A stretch of 64,000 nucleotides of DNA from Bradyrhizobium diazoefficiens (GTDB lineage Bacteria > Pseudomonadota > Alphaproteobacteria > Rhizobiales > Xanthobacteraceae), in assembly GCF_018129965.1 (NCBI RefSeq), contig NZ_JAFCKW010000012.1:1-64000 (forward strand), in the 5' to 3' direction. Shown piece by piece: positions 31,767-40,497 of the stretch. The position numbers and the translations under genes were made by a program. Within the stretch, counting starts at the first letter, position 1; every line of letters begins with the position of its first letter. The notes under the pieces are model-generated. The model made no database searches and was not told the origin of the DNA. It saw only the letters and a program-made list of their open reading frames with translations.

Positions 31767-33284
31767 ATGCTGCTGCCCCTGTCCGATGTGCCGCGCTGGT
31801 ACGCCGAGCGCAAACCGCAAGGCACGATCGCCGTCCAACATGGGCATGACACGCTGACATGGGACGAACTGGAGCGCGGCGCCAACCGGCGCGCCCGGGC
31901 GTTCATGGCCAAGGGCGTCAAGCCCGGCGATTTCGTCGCAATCGGGCTACCCAACGGCAATGCGTTCTTCGAGACGTCTTTTGCGGTGTGGAAGTGCGGG
32001 GCGACGCCGACCTCGCTGTCGTGGCGGCTGCCGCGCGGTGAAGCCGCCGCGGTGCTCGAGATCCTGCAGCCGGCGCTGGTGGTCGGCGGCGAGGCCGATT
32101 GGAACGCGCCGAACCGCCTGCCTGCGGATTTCGTGCCGGAAGGGTTTTCGGATGAGCCGCTCAATCCGCCGGTGGCCCGCTACTGGAAGGCCATGACCAG
32201 CGGCGGCTCGACCGGCCGGCCGAAGGTGATCCTCGACCACCAGCCCGCGGTGACCGACACCGTCGCCGCCCCACCGCTCAACATCCCCTTCGGCGTCTCG
32301 CTGCTCAATCCCGGCCCGCTCTACCACAATGCGCCGTTCATCGTGTCGCATTACGCGCTGTTCACCGGCGGCAAGCTCACCGGCCTCGTCAAGTTCGACG
32401 CCGAGGAGACGCTGCGGCAGATCGCGCGTGAGCGCGTGCAATGGGTCAATTTCGTGCCGACCATGATGCACCGGATCTGGGCGCTGCCGGAGCACGTGCG
32501 CAACGCCTATGACGTCTCCAGCCTCCAGACCGTGTTTCACATGGCCGCGCCGATGCCGCCATGGCTGAAGGAGAACTGGATCTCCTGGCTCGGACCCGAG
32601 CGGGTATGGGAGCTCTATGGCGGCACCGAGCGGCAGGGCTCCTGCATCATCTCCGGCACGGATTGGCTGACGCACAAGGGCTCGGTCGGCAAGATCGGCG
32701 AGATGGCGAAGCTGCGCATCATCGGCGAGGACGGCAAGGACGTCGCCCCCGGGGAAACCGGCGAGATCTATTTCCTCAACAATGACGGCAGCAACGCCAC
32801 CTATCACTATCTCGGCGCCGAGCCGAAGCGCCGCGCCGACGGCTGGGAATCACTCGGCGATATCGGCCGGCTGGATGCCGAAGGCTATCTCTATCTCGGC
32901 GATCGCCTCGCCGACATGGTGCTGCGCGGCGGCGCCAACATCTATCCGGCCGAGGTCGAGGCCGCGGTCTCCGCCTGTCCCGGCGTGCGCTCCTGCGTGG
33001 TGGTGGGATTGCCCGATCCGGAATTGGGCCAGCGCGTGCACGCCATCATCGAGCCGGAACCCGACGCGGAAGGGCAGGCCATCGCCGACGGCATGGCGGA
33101 TTTCCTGAAGGATCGGCTCAGCCGCTACAAGCACCCTGAAAGCTTCGAGTTCGTGGCCGTCCCGCCGCGCGACGATTCCGGAAAAGTCCGCCGCACCCTG
33201 TTGCGCGACGAGCGCGCCGCGTGGATGAAGGAGGGGCGCGCCTTCCGGATCTGGCCGGCGAAGGCGCGGGCGCACGCCGACTAA
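31767..33284 (+). CDS. AMP-dependent acyl-CoA ligase
   Basis: Adenylate-forming ligase of 505 residues that activates a carboxylic acid to its CoA thioester with ATP. The P-loop signature is MTSGGSTGRPKVIL, the A5 motif ELYGGTERQG, the A7 region GDIGRLDAEGYLYLGDRLAD, and the A10 lysine motif PRDDSGKVRRTLL. It resembles bile-acid or feruloyl-CoA ligases more than fatty acid ligases; the acid is unknown. It precedes the RraA-family gene by 24 bp, so the two likely form an operon. Confidence 0.88.
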   Translation: MLLPLSDVPRWYAERKPQGTIAVQHGHDTLTWDELERGANRRARAFMAKGVKPGDFVAIGLPNGNAFFETSFAVWKCGATPTSLSWRLPRGEAAAVLEILQPALVVGGEADWNAPNRLPADFVPEGFSDEPLNPPVARYWKAMTSGGSTGRPKVILDHQPAVTDTVAAPPLNIPFGVSLLNPGPLYHNAPFIVSHYALFTGGKLTGLVKFDAEETLRQIARERVQWVNFVPTMMHRIWALPEHVRNAYDVSSLQTVFHMAAPMPPWLKENWISWLGPERVWELYGGTERQGSCIISGTDWLTHKGSVGKIGEMAKLRIIGEDGKDVAPGETGEIYFLNNDGSNATYHYLGAEPKRRADGWESLGDIGRLDAEGYLYLGDRLADMVLRGGANIYPAEVEAAVSACPGVRSCVVVGLPDPELGQRVHAIIEPEPDAEGQAIADGMADFLKDRLSRYKHPESFEFVAVPPRDDSGKVRRTLLRDERAAWMKEGRAFRIWPAKARAHAD

Positions 33285-33308
33285 GAATTCACGAAAGGAC
33301 TCTTCGAG

Positions 33309-33947
33309 ATGACGATCACCATCGCCGCGAACAGCGTGCAAAAACCGCCGGCCGAGATCATCGAGGGCTTTCGCGGTGCGCCGACCTCGGTCATTTCGGA
33401 CAATCTCGCCCGGCTGCCGGGCGCGGTGGGACTGAAACCCTATCACCGCGGCGGCAAGCTGGTGGGCACGGCCTTCACCGTCCGTACCCGCGCCGGCGAC
33501 AATCTCGCCATCCATCGCGCGCTCGAACTGGTCGGCCCCGGCGACGTCATCGTGGTTGACGGCGGCGGCGACGAGACCCGCGCGCTGGTCGGCGAGATCA
33601 TGAAGAACATCGCGCAGTGGCGCAAAGCCGAAGGCTATGTGATCGACGGAGCGATCCGCGATGTCGCGTCCTTCGCAGCCGATGATTTTCCCTGCTACGC
33701 CCGCGCAGTCATCCATCGCGGCCCCTACAAGAACGGCCCCGGCGAGATCAATGTGCCGGTCTCTATCGGCGGCAGCGTGATCTCGCCCGGCGACATCGTG
33801 GTCGGCGACGAGGACGGCGTGGTGTCGTTTCCCGCCGCCGGCGCAGCCGCGCTGCTGGACGCGGTCCGCGCCCAGGTCGCGCGCGAGGAGGAGACCATGA
33901 AGGCAATCCGCGAGGGCCGCTACCAGGGCTCCTACGGCAAATCCTGA
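33309..33947 (+). CDS. RraA/HMG-aldolase family protein
   Basis: 212 residues, the fold shared by RraA and 4-hydroxy-4-methyl-2-oxoglutarate/4-carboxy-4-hydroxy-2-oxoadipate aldolases. The aldolase metal/substrate signature is visible in VDGGGDETRALVGEIM and VIDGAIRDVASF (Arg-Asp of GAIRD bind substrate and divalent metal). This supports a catabolic aldolase or decarboxylase rather than the RNase E inhibitor. Downstream of an acyl-CoA ligase on the same strand. Confidence 0.85.
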   Translation: MTITIAANSVQKPPAEIIEGFRGAPTSVISDNLARLPGAVGLKPYHRGGKLVGTAFTVRTRAGDNLAIHRALELVGPGDVIVVDGGGDETRALVGEIMKNIAQWRKAEGYVIDGAIRDVASFAADDFPCYARAVIHRGPYKNGPGEINVPVSIGGSVISPGDIVVGDEDGVVSFPAAGAAALLDAVRAQVAREEETMKAIREGRYQGSYGKS

Positions 33948-34084
33948 TCTGAGGAGGCTGGGCCGAGGCAATGGCCGGGACGATCGCAAGCTGGCGCCGG
34001 CCATCGCCGTCATCGAAAGTGATTTTAGAAACGCTGTTTCTGTCGAGCCTGCTTCAGGCTTGTTGACGCCGGAGATACGTCACT

Positions 34085-35002
34085 GTGGCGAGGAATTACG
34101 CAATCGTCCTGCCGAGTTTTCTTCTGTTGATCTTTGGAAACATCGAAACCAGTTTTTCGGAGCTTCCGTCTGCCGGTCGCGGTCGCGGGAGTGCGCCTGT
34201 CGATCGCGAAGGGATCGCGGCCACTCATCCGGCCGTCGAGGTCGCTTCGTCTCACGCCAAGCGGCGAATGACCGAAGAAGCATATGCAAAAGCCAACGTC
34301 CTTTCCCCCGGCGACGTGCGAAAACGCTTTGCCGCAAGTGGTGTCTTGCGGTGCCCTGGGGGAGGCAGCAGCGCTCAAGTCACCGGAGCGCGCGACGTGA
34401 TCACGACGGTCGCTCACGCGTTTCGGGACGCCTGCAACCCGCCTGTGTCGCCCGATAAATGTATATTTGAGTATTATTTGGGAGCGGAGAGGCGAAGCAT
34501 TCCGTTGTCGTCGGCGTTGTGGGTGGGGGCATGCAGCGACGGCGCGCGGAGAGGCGGTCGTGCAGACTGGGCGGTCGCAAAGCTGGCTTTTCCGGCCGAC
34601 GTTACGCCCTACGAAGTCTACGAACAGCCGGAAACTCTGGTGGATTTGGAGCCCGTCATGGCCGTCGTGGGCTATGATATCGAAGCCACCGGAAAGACGG
34701 ACAAGTACGGGCCGTTCAACAAGACCATACAGGAGTGCCAGATTCGCGATGCGAAGGACGTGCAGACATTCGAAACGGACTGCGAGTTCGAGTTTGGAGC
34801 GTCAGGCAGCGCGGTGTTTCGTCGGTGGGGTCAAAGGATGACGATGCTCGGCGTCGTTTTCGGAGACCATCATGACAAAAGCTATTGCCCGCTTGGCGGC
34901 TGCGAGTTCAAGAGCCGCACATGGTCGAGCTTGTTTGTGGCATTGCGCGGCGAGTTCAAAGACCAGCTCCTCGCCACCGCGCGTCAATCTGCAGCAAGGT
35001 AA
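34085..35002 (+). CDS. Exported trypsin-like serine protease
   Basis: 305 residues with an N-terminal hydrophobic export signal (YAIVLPSFLLLIFGNIETSF). The S1 triad can be traced: His111 in VITTVAHAFRDA, Asp161 in RADWAVAKL, and Ser240 in FGASGSAVF, where the usual GDSGGP has become GASGSA. Six to eight cysteines in the mature part could form disulfides. GTG 34085 is used, with GGAG upstream. Local base composition is more AT-rich than the neighbours, with a patch around 34455-34490 near GATAAATGTATATTTGAG, suggesting a different origin. Substrates unknown. Confidence 0.65.
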   Translation: MARNYAIVLPSFLLLIFGNIETSFSELPSAGRGRGSAPVDREGIAATHPAVEVASSHAKRRMTEEAYAKANVLSPGDVRKRFAASGVLRCPGGGSSAQVTGARDVITTVAHAFRDACNPPVSPDKCIFEYYLGAERRSIPLSSALWVGACSDGARRGGRADWAVAKLAFPADVTPYEVYEQPETLVDLEPVMAVVGYDIEATGKTDKYGPFNKTIQECQIRDAKDVQTFETDCEFEFGASGSAVFRRWGQRMTMLGVVFGDHHDKSYCPLGGCEFKSRTWSSLFVALRGEFKDQLLATARQSAAR

Positions 35003-35020
35003 TCAAAAAGGGAGGATGGC

Positions 35021-35392
35021 GTGAGCCAGAAGCAAGAGTTCCACAATATCGACGATCCCGCCGACGGACTGTTCCGCGAGCTCGCGGCGGGCGTGACCAC
35101 GCGCATCTTCTCCGGCGAGCAGGCGATGCTGTCGGTGGTGACGCTCGGCCCGCATGCGCAGGGCACGCTGCACCATCATCCCGAGGAGCAATGGGGCGTG
35201 CTGCTCGACGGCTCCGCCATCCGCGTCCAGGGCGACGAGGAAATCCCGGTGAAGAAGGGGGACTTCTGGCGCACGCCCGGCAACGTGCCGCACACCATGC
35301 GCGCCGGCCCCGACGGCGCCCGCGTGCTGGACATCTTCAGTCCGCCGCGGCCAGAATACAGGAAAGCGGGTTCGGGCTTCGGAATGACCTGA
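35021..35392 (+). CDS. Cupin domain protein
   Basis: 123-residue single-domain cupin. The metal-binding motif 1 is GTLHHHPEEQWGVLLDG (two His plus Glu) and motif 2 is PGNVPHTMRAG (His). GTG 35021 is preceded by AGGGAGG. Such small cupins may be dioxygenases, isomerases or sugar-acid sensors; no assignment is possible from sequence. It is 60 bp upstream of the TctC-type binding-protein gene on the same strand. Confidence 0.8.
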   Translation: MSQKQEFHNIDDPADGLFRELAAGVTTRIFSGEQAMLSVVTLGPHAQGTLHHHPEEQWGVLLDGSAIRVQGDEEIPVKKGDFWRTPGNVPHTMRAGPDGARVLDIFSPPRPEYRKAGSGFGMT

Positions 35393-35452
35393 AGCCTGCC
35401 GCACGCGCCACAGAGCAAAAGCCTGGCGCGGAACGATAACAGGGAGGGGACC

Positions 35453-36409
35453 ATGACGATCACGCGACGGGCGCTGCTGGCAGCGCCCGCCATCCTCGCG
35501 ATGGCACCGGCAAGCGCGCAGGCCGGCAAGATCACGCTGGTCGTGCCGTTCCCACCGGGCGGCTCGACCGATGCGATGGCGCGGCTGTTGCAGGCCAATC
35601 TGCAGACCAAACTCAACCGCATCGTCGTGGTCGAGAACAAGTCGGGCGCGGCCGGCGCGCTCGGCGCGGCACAGGTCGCCAAGAGCCCGCCTGATGGCGC
35701 GACGTTCCTGGTCACCTTCGATTCCCACGCGGTGATTCCGTCGATCCTCGACAAGCCGCCGGTCGATGTCGAGCGCGAGCTGATGCCGGTGCTGTTGGTC
35801 GGCACCGCGCCTTACGTGATCGCGGCCGGTGCTGCCCGCCCCTACAAGAGCTTCGCCGACGTGGTCGCGGCCTGCAAGGCAACGCCCGGCGCGGTGAAAT
35901 ATGCCTCCGTCGGCATCGGCACGCTCGGCCATCTCGCCATGACCGTGCTCGGCAACAAGGCCGGCGTCGAGATCATGCATGTGCCCTATCGCGGCGGCGG
36001 GCCCGCGATGAACGACGTGCTCGGCGGCCATGTCGATCTGATCGCGGGGTCGGCGGCGCTGGTCGCCGCCCAGCTCGGCACCAACATGCTGCGCCCGATC
36101 CTGCAGCTCGGCCGCGAGCGGCTGCCGGGGCTGCCGGATACGCAAACCGCAATCGAGGCGGGCTTTCCGGACTTCGAGACATTGGCCTGGTGGGGCATCT
36201 TCGCGCCCACGGGCACGCCGACTGACATCGTCTCGGCGATGGCGACCGCGTCAAAGGAGATCCTGAGCGAGCCCGCGACCGCCGCCCAGCTCAAGGAGAC
36301 CCAGCAGATGACCCTGCTGCTCGAGGACGGCCCCGCCTTCAAGACCTTCTTCGACAAGCAGGTCGCCTTCTGGGGCAAGGTGGTGAAGGACAACAATATC
36401 AGGGCCTGA
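35453..36409 (+). CDS. Tripartite tricarboxylate transporter substrate-binding protein (Bug/TctC family)
   Basis: Periplasmic solute receptor, 318 residues. A signal peptide with a twin-arginine-like opening (TRRALLAAPAILAMAPASAQ) is followed by the Bug-family strand ITLVVPFPPGGSTDAMARLL, the ENKSGAAGALGA loop and VPYRGGGPAMNDVLGGHVDL. No tctA/tctB genes follow, which is common for Bug proteins, so the membrane partner is elsewhere or shared. Ligands are usually di- or tricarboxylates or aromatic acids. Confidence 0.92.
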   Translation: MTITRRALLAAPAILAMAPASAQAGKITLVVPFPPGGSTDAMARLLQANLQTKLNRIVVVENKSGAAGALGAAQVAKSPPDGATFLVTFDSHAVIPSILDKPPVDVERELMPVLLVGTAPYVIAAGAARPYKSFADVVAACKATPGAVKYASVGIGTLGHLAMTVLGNKAGVEIMHVPYRGGGPAMNDVLGGHVDLIAGSAALVAAQLGTNMLRPILQLGRERLPGLPDTQTAIEAGFPDFETLAWWGIFAPTGTPTDIVSAMATASKEILSEPATAAQLKETQQMTLLLEDGPAFKTFFDKQVAFWGKVVKDNNIRA

Positions 36410-36513
36410 ACGGCGGGCAGACCGCCGCATAAGGCGAGGCGGAGGGCTTCCGATTCGGCCCTCGCTTTGATATGAACACCCCCAGGCAATCCGCCTTGAC
36501 CGGTGGGTTCCGC

Positions 36514-36590
<77 letters not shown>

Positions 36591-36730
36591 GTTTGTCAGG
36601 GGCAATGGCCGCTATTTGGCAGGCCCCTGGGCGCGGGAATCGGTAGAATCTGCAGATTGGAAGCGACAGACTTCTTTGCCGGTCCGGCTGATCCGCCAGC
36701 CATGCCGCTCTGCCCCATCCGGAGTCCAAA

Positions 36731-37870
36731 ATGCCTTTCGACCTGATCCTGCGCGGCGGCCGTGTGGTCGATCCGTCCCAGAAGCTCGATGCCGTGACGG
36801 ATGTCGCCTTTGCCGGTGGCAAGGTCGCCGCGATCGGCAGCGGGCTCAAGGCTGATCCCGGGACCGAGGTGCGCGACGTCTCGCAGTTCATCGTGACGCC
36901 GGGGCTGATCGATCTCCACACCCATGTCTATTGGGGCGGCACCTCGCTCGGCATCGATGCCGAGGAGTTCTGCCGCCTCTCCGGCGTCACCACGGCGGTC
37001 GATACCGGCAGCGCCGGTCCCGGCAACTTTGCCGGCTTCCGCAAGCATGTGATCGAGCCGAGCCAGGTCCGCATCCTCGCGTACCTTCACGTCTCGCATG
37101 CCGGCATCTTCGGCTTCTCGCACCGGATCATGGTCGGCGAGAGCGAGGAGTTGCGGCTGATGAATCCGGTCGAGGCAGCCAGGGTGGCCGACGAGAATCG
37201 CGATCTCATCGTCGGCATCAAAGTGCGCGTGGGCCTGCACTCGTCGGGCACCTCGGGCGTGGTGCCGCTCGATATTGCGCTCGAAGTCGCGAACGAGGTC
37301 GGCATGCCGCTGATGGCGCATATCGACCATCCGCCGCCGAGCTATGAGGACGTGCTGGCGCGCCTGCGCCCCGGCGACGTGCTGACCCATGCATTCCGCC
37401 CCTTCCCCAATACGCCCGCGACCGCGCAAGGCACGGTCAAGAAGGCGGTGCTCGATGCGCGCGAGCGCGGCGTATTGTTCGACATCGGCCACGGCAAGGG
37501 CTCGTTCGCCTTCAAGACCGCGCGCGCGATGCTCGCCAACGGCTTCCATCCGGACACGATCTCGTCCGACATCCATCAGCTCTGCATCGACGGTCCGGCC
37601 TTTGACCAGGTCACGACCCTGTCGAAATTCCTGTGCATGGGCATGAAGCTGTCAGACGTCATCGCAACCTCGACGGTGAATGCCGCAATGGCGCTGCGGC
37701 GGCCTGAACTGGGCAGCCTCAAGCCCGGCAGCGTCGGCGACGCCACGCTTCTCTCGATCCGGCAGGGCCAGTTCGACTATGTCGACGTCGTCGGCGAGCA
37801 CTTGATCGGCGACCGCAAGATCGTCTCGGAGGGCGTCGTCATCGGCGGCCGCTGGTGGCATCCGAACTGA
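36731..37870 (+). CDS. Amidohydrolase/deacetylase family metallohydrolase
   Basis: 379-residue TIM-barrel amidohydrolase. Metal site motifs: HTH in GLIDLHTHVYWGG, Lys in LIVGIKVRVG, His in PLMAHIDHPPP and the Asp in TISSDIHQLC. The opening FDLILRGGRVVDPSQKLDAV and the closing GSVGDATLLSIRQG are typical of dihydroorotase-like deacetylases. It probably hydrolyses an amide such as an N-acyl amino acid. The ATG at 36731 is 140 bp after the tRNA. Confidence 0.9.
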   Translation: MPFDLILRGGRVVDPSQKLDAVTDVAFAGGKVAAIGSGLKADPGTEVRDVSQFIVTPGLIDLHTHVYWGGTSLGIDAEEFCRLSGVTTAVDTGSAGPGNFAGFRKHVIEPSQVRILAYLHVSHAGIFGFSHRIMVGESEELRLMNPVEAARVADENRDLIVGIKVRVGLHSSGTSGVVPLDIALEVANEVGMPLMAHIDHPPPSYEDVLARLRPGDVLTHAFRPFPNTPATAQGTVKKAVLDARERGVLFDIGHGKGSFAFKTARAMLANGFHPDTISSDIHQLCIDGPAFDQVTTLSKFLCMGMKLSDVIATSTVNAAMALRRPELGSLKPGSVGDATLLSIRQGQFDYVDVVGEHLIGDRKIVSEGVVIGGRWWHPN

Positions 37871-37890
37871 CGCAGCGCTGGAGCTTTTTC

Positions 37891-37980
37891 AGTTCTGATT
37901 GAATCAGAAACGAATCTCCAGATTCCTGTTTTGACGCGTTTTCTTCACGCGAACCGGTCTCCGCTTCGCTCGAAAACGCT
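37891..37980. repeat. Dispersed rhizobial-type intergenic element
   Basis: Contains the palindrome TTCTGATT-G-AATCAGAA (37893-37909) and then GTTTTGACGCGTTTTCTTCA, CGCGAACCGG and TTCGCTCGAAAACGCT up to 37980. I recognise this combination as a highly repeated intergenic unit of rhizobial genomes (from memory, not searched). It lies between the convergent amidohydrolase and tlpA-like genes. Confidence 0.55.
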
Positions 37981-38580
37981 CTAACTCTGCTCGCGGTAGA
38001 ATTGAAGGAGCTGCGCGCCCGCAGGCGAGAGCCATTCGGGCGCGCCGGCGATATAGCCTTCGACGCGGCCGCCTGTTCCGACCAAATAAGTGACGGGCAT
38101 GCCGACCAGGCTGAACATCGTGCCGGATGCTTCGGCCGCTGCGCCATAGGCATCGACGTAGCAGGCGAGGTTGTGGACGGCGAGGCCGCCCAGGAAGGCA
38201 CGGATCTTGCGCAGGTCTTTGGTGTCCGTGCAGATCGCGACGATGTCGAGCCGCTCGGGCCGCGATTCGGCAAGGCTTGCGAGCGTGGGCAGATCGAGCC
38301 GGCAGGCGGCACACCATGTCGCCCAGAAATTCACCAGCGTGATGCGGCCTGGCTTCGCCGTCACGATGGTGTCCCGGCCGCTGAGGTCCTGAAGCCTGAG
38401 CTGTGGCATCGGCGTGCGCGGCCGCACCACCGTGAACTGGTTGCGCCCGGCCTCGAACACGGGTGGCCAGGCGCCATCCTGCGCGCCGGCCGTGCGCAAC
38501 ATGGCGAGCCAGGCCGGGGCGGCCATCAGCATCGATCGTCGCGACAACGCCATGCCGGGAGCACGGGATTTCTCATGCAT
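37981..38580 (-). CDS. TlpA-like thioredoxin-fold protein
   Basis: 199-residue periplasmic thioredoxin-like protein. A twin-arginine-type signal (LSRRSMLMAAPAWLAMLRTA) precedes a TlpA/ResA domain: LVNFWATWCAACRLDLPTLA with the WCAAC redox site and the cis-Pro region VGMPVTYLVGTGG. It likely reduces or isomerises disulfides or handles sulfur compounds in the periplasm. Its start overlaps the end of the DsrE-like gene by 8 nt, so both are coupled in the doxX-dsrE-tlpA operon. Confidence 0.87.
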   Translation of the reverse strand: MHEKSRAPGMALSRRSMLMAAPAWLAMLRTAGAQDGAWPPVFEAGRNQFTVVRPRTPMPQLRLQDLSGRDTIVTAKPGRITLVNFWATWCAACRLDLPTLASLAESRPERLDIVAICTDTKDLRKIRAFLGGLAVHNLACYVDAYGAAAEASGTMFSLVGMPVTYLVGTGGRVEGYIAGAPEWLSPAGAQLLQFYREQS

Positions 38581-39031
38581 GGATATAGGCCCAGCCCTTG
38601 AGTTGCAGGTCGACGACCCGGCCGATCCCGAAGGGGACGAGGCTGGCGCCCGAGATCAGGGGAATCGAGACCTGCTCCCTGGCTTCGGCGATCGCCTTTG
38701 ACGATGCGCACATGCTGTAGCTGAGATTGGGCAGCGATTGCCGCAGCGTCGCCAGCGGCTCGCCGAGCGTCGTCTTGTCCGCCCGGAACACGTCGATGCC
38801 CTTGCCGTTGGCGACGACCTCGATCAGCAATCGTGCGCCCCTGTCCGCAAAGTGCTTCGAGAGGTTGGCCGAGTAGCTGATCGCGTGCCCCATGACATAG
38901 GGCTCGTTGCTGTCGATCAGGATCACGACGCCGTCGACGAGGCGATCCTCCTTGGCGGCGGCGCCGCCGGCGGCGAGGATCGCGGTGCCTGCGATCAGCC
39001 CCCTTCGGGACCATCCATTGGCAGAGGTCAT
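38573..39031 (-). CDS. DsrE-like exported protein (sulfur relay fold)
   Basis: 152 residues. Tat-like signal (SRRGLIAGTAILAAGGAAA), then a DsrE/TusD-like alpha/beta domain: DGVVILIDSNEPYVMGHAIS, RLLIEVVANGKGIDVFRADK, SLPNLSYSMCASSKAIAEAR. The single Cys in SMCASS occupies the region used by DsrE proteins to carry sulfur. The ATG at 39031 is used because it places the signal peptide at the N-terminus. Flanked by doxX and tlpA genes on the same strand; thiosulfate or other sulfur oxidation or detoxification is an inference. Confidence 0.72.
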   Translation of the reverse strand: MTSANGWSRRGLIAGTAILAAGGAAAKEDRLVDGVVILIDSNEPYVMGHAISYSANLSKHFADRGARLLIEVVANGKGIDVFRADKTTLGEPLATLRQSLPNLSYSMCASSKAIAEAREQVSIPLISGASLVPFGIGRVVDLQLKGWAYIHA

Positions 39032-39051
39032 GGCCGCGGTGGTCCTGCTGC

Positions 39052-39480
39052 TCAGAACTGGCGCGGTGCGATCGGCGCCTTGCGGCCGCGTCCCCACAGC
39101 ACAACGACGCTGAGGATCAGCAGCACGAGATTGAGCGGGGTCATCTCCGCCTCGCCGCGCGAGACGTGGAACACGATGGCAAACACCTGCAACACGGTGC
39201 AGCCCAGCGCGGCCAGCACGGTCAGCCGCGGCAGGATCCGCGTCAGGGCGGGGAGCAGAATGCCGAGCCCGCCGGCGAGATCGATCAGCCCGATGACGCG
39301 GACGAACGCCTCTGAATGCTGGCCCGTCCAGGGCATCATCGCGGCAAGCTGGGGAATGGGCGTCAGCAGCTTGACCAGTCCGGCAGACGCGAAGACGAAA
39401 AACAGCAGACCCTGTGCGACCCAGAGGCCGATCCGAAGGGCGCGGCCGGGCGTGGCGGTCTCGAAGGTGGTGGCGGACAT
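39052..39480 (-). CDS. DoxX family membrane protein
   Basis: 142-residue four-helix membrane protein of the DoxX/DoxD group. Motifs: LWVAQGLLFFVFASAGLVKL, MPWTGQHSEAFVRVIGLIDL with AGGLGILLP, and C-terminal LNLVLLILSVVVLWGRGR. DoxX-type proteins accompany thiosulfate:quinone oxidoreductases and disulfide-stress systems. ATG 39480 has GGAGA upstream. First gene of the operon doxX-dsrE-tlpA, divergent from a LysR gene. Confidence 0.87.
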   Translation of the reverse strand: MSATTFETATPGRALRIGLWVAQGLLFFVFASAGLVKLLTPIPQLAAMMPWTGQHSEAFVRVIGLIDLAGGLGILLPALTRILPRLTVLAALGCTVLQVFAIVFHVSRGEAEMTPLNLVLLILSVVVLWGRGRKAPIAPRQF

Positions 39481-39584
39481 GGTGGGTTCTCCAGAATGTG
39501 ATGGTTGCCACCATTTGATGGTTTCTCCAGCTTTGATCATTGTGTATTTCAGGATGAGTTCATTTCCTCTTTGTTGATGATTTC

Positions 39585-40469
39585 ATGGATTCCCTGGTCA
39601 GCATGAGGGTGTTTTGCCTGGTCGCGGAGCTGAAGAGCTTTGCGGCCGCGGCGGAGCGCCTGCGCATTTCGCCGGCCATGGCGAGCAAGCACGTCATGCA
39701 GCTCGAGAAGCGGCTGGGCACGCGGCTGCTGAACCGGACCAGCCGGCGCGTCAGCCTCAACGAGAGCGGCACGCTCTATTTCGAGCAGGCGCGCCAGATG
39801 CTGGATTCGCTCGACGAGGTCGAGGCCGCCGTCAGCAAGGCAACTGTCGTTCCGCGCGGCACGCTGCGCCTGACCGCGCCGGTGTGGATGGCGAATCCGC
39901 TGTTCGCACAGATGCTGGCGGACTATCAGGCCCGCTATCCCGAGGTTTGCCTGGATGTCGATCTCAGCGGGCGGCTGATCAATCTGGTCGAGGACGGATT
40001 CGATCTCGCTTTGCGCGCAACCGGGGCGCCCGATGAATCGCTGATCGCGCGGCCGATTACCAAGGTCGCGTTTTACATGGTTGCGTCGCCCGCCTTTCTC
40101 GAGCGCACCGGCCGGCCGGCGCGGCTTGCGGATCTCGCCGGCCGGGCCCTGCTGCACTATGCGCTGTATCCGGGAGACAGCCTCTCTGTGAAGCGGGATG
40201 GCGGCGTCGAAACCGTGAAGCTCAAGCCGGTTCTGCGCAGCGGCAATGAAACGCTGCTGCACATGGCCGCGCTGGAAGGCATGGGACTGGCCTTTCTGCC
40301 GAAATGGCTGGTCGCGGATGATCTCGCAGCCGGCCGTCTCGTGCATATCCTGCCCGACGAACTCCTGTTCGACGGGCGCCTCTTCGCGGTCTATCCCAGC
40401 CGCAAATATCTGTCCGCTAAGGTCAGGACCTTCATCGACTTCGTCGTGGCCGACAAGCGGATGAGATGA
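39585..40469 (+). CDS. LysR family transcriptional regulator
   Basis: 294-residue LysR regulator. The N-terminal winged helix is LVSMRVFCLVAELKSFAAAA ... ISPAMASKHVMQLEKRLGTR, followed by the effector-binding domain (LRLTAPVWMANPLFAQMLAD). It is transcribed divergently from doxX across 104 bp that contain ATGGT-N4-ACCAT (39501-39514), so it probably controls the doxX-dsrE-tlpA operon, as is usual for LysR genes. Inducer unknown. Confidence 0.93.
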   Translation: MDSLVSMRVFCLVAELKSFAAAAERLRISPAMASKHVMQLEKRLGTRLLNRTSRRVSLNESGTLYFEQARQMLDSLDEVEAAVSKATVVPRGTLRLTAPVWMANPLFAQMLADYQARYPEVCLDVDLSGRLINLVEDGFDLALRATGAPDESLIARPITKVAFYMVASPAFLERTGRPARLADLAGRALLHYALYPGDSLSVKRDGGVETVKLKPVLRSGNETLLHMAALEGMGLAFLPKWLVADDLAAGRLVHILPDELLFDGRLFAVYPSRKYLSAKVRTFIDFVVADKRMR

Positions 40470-40497
40470 GCGGCCAGCGCGTGATTGGCCGCGCCGC

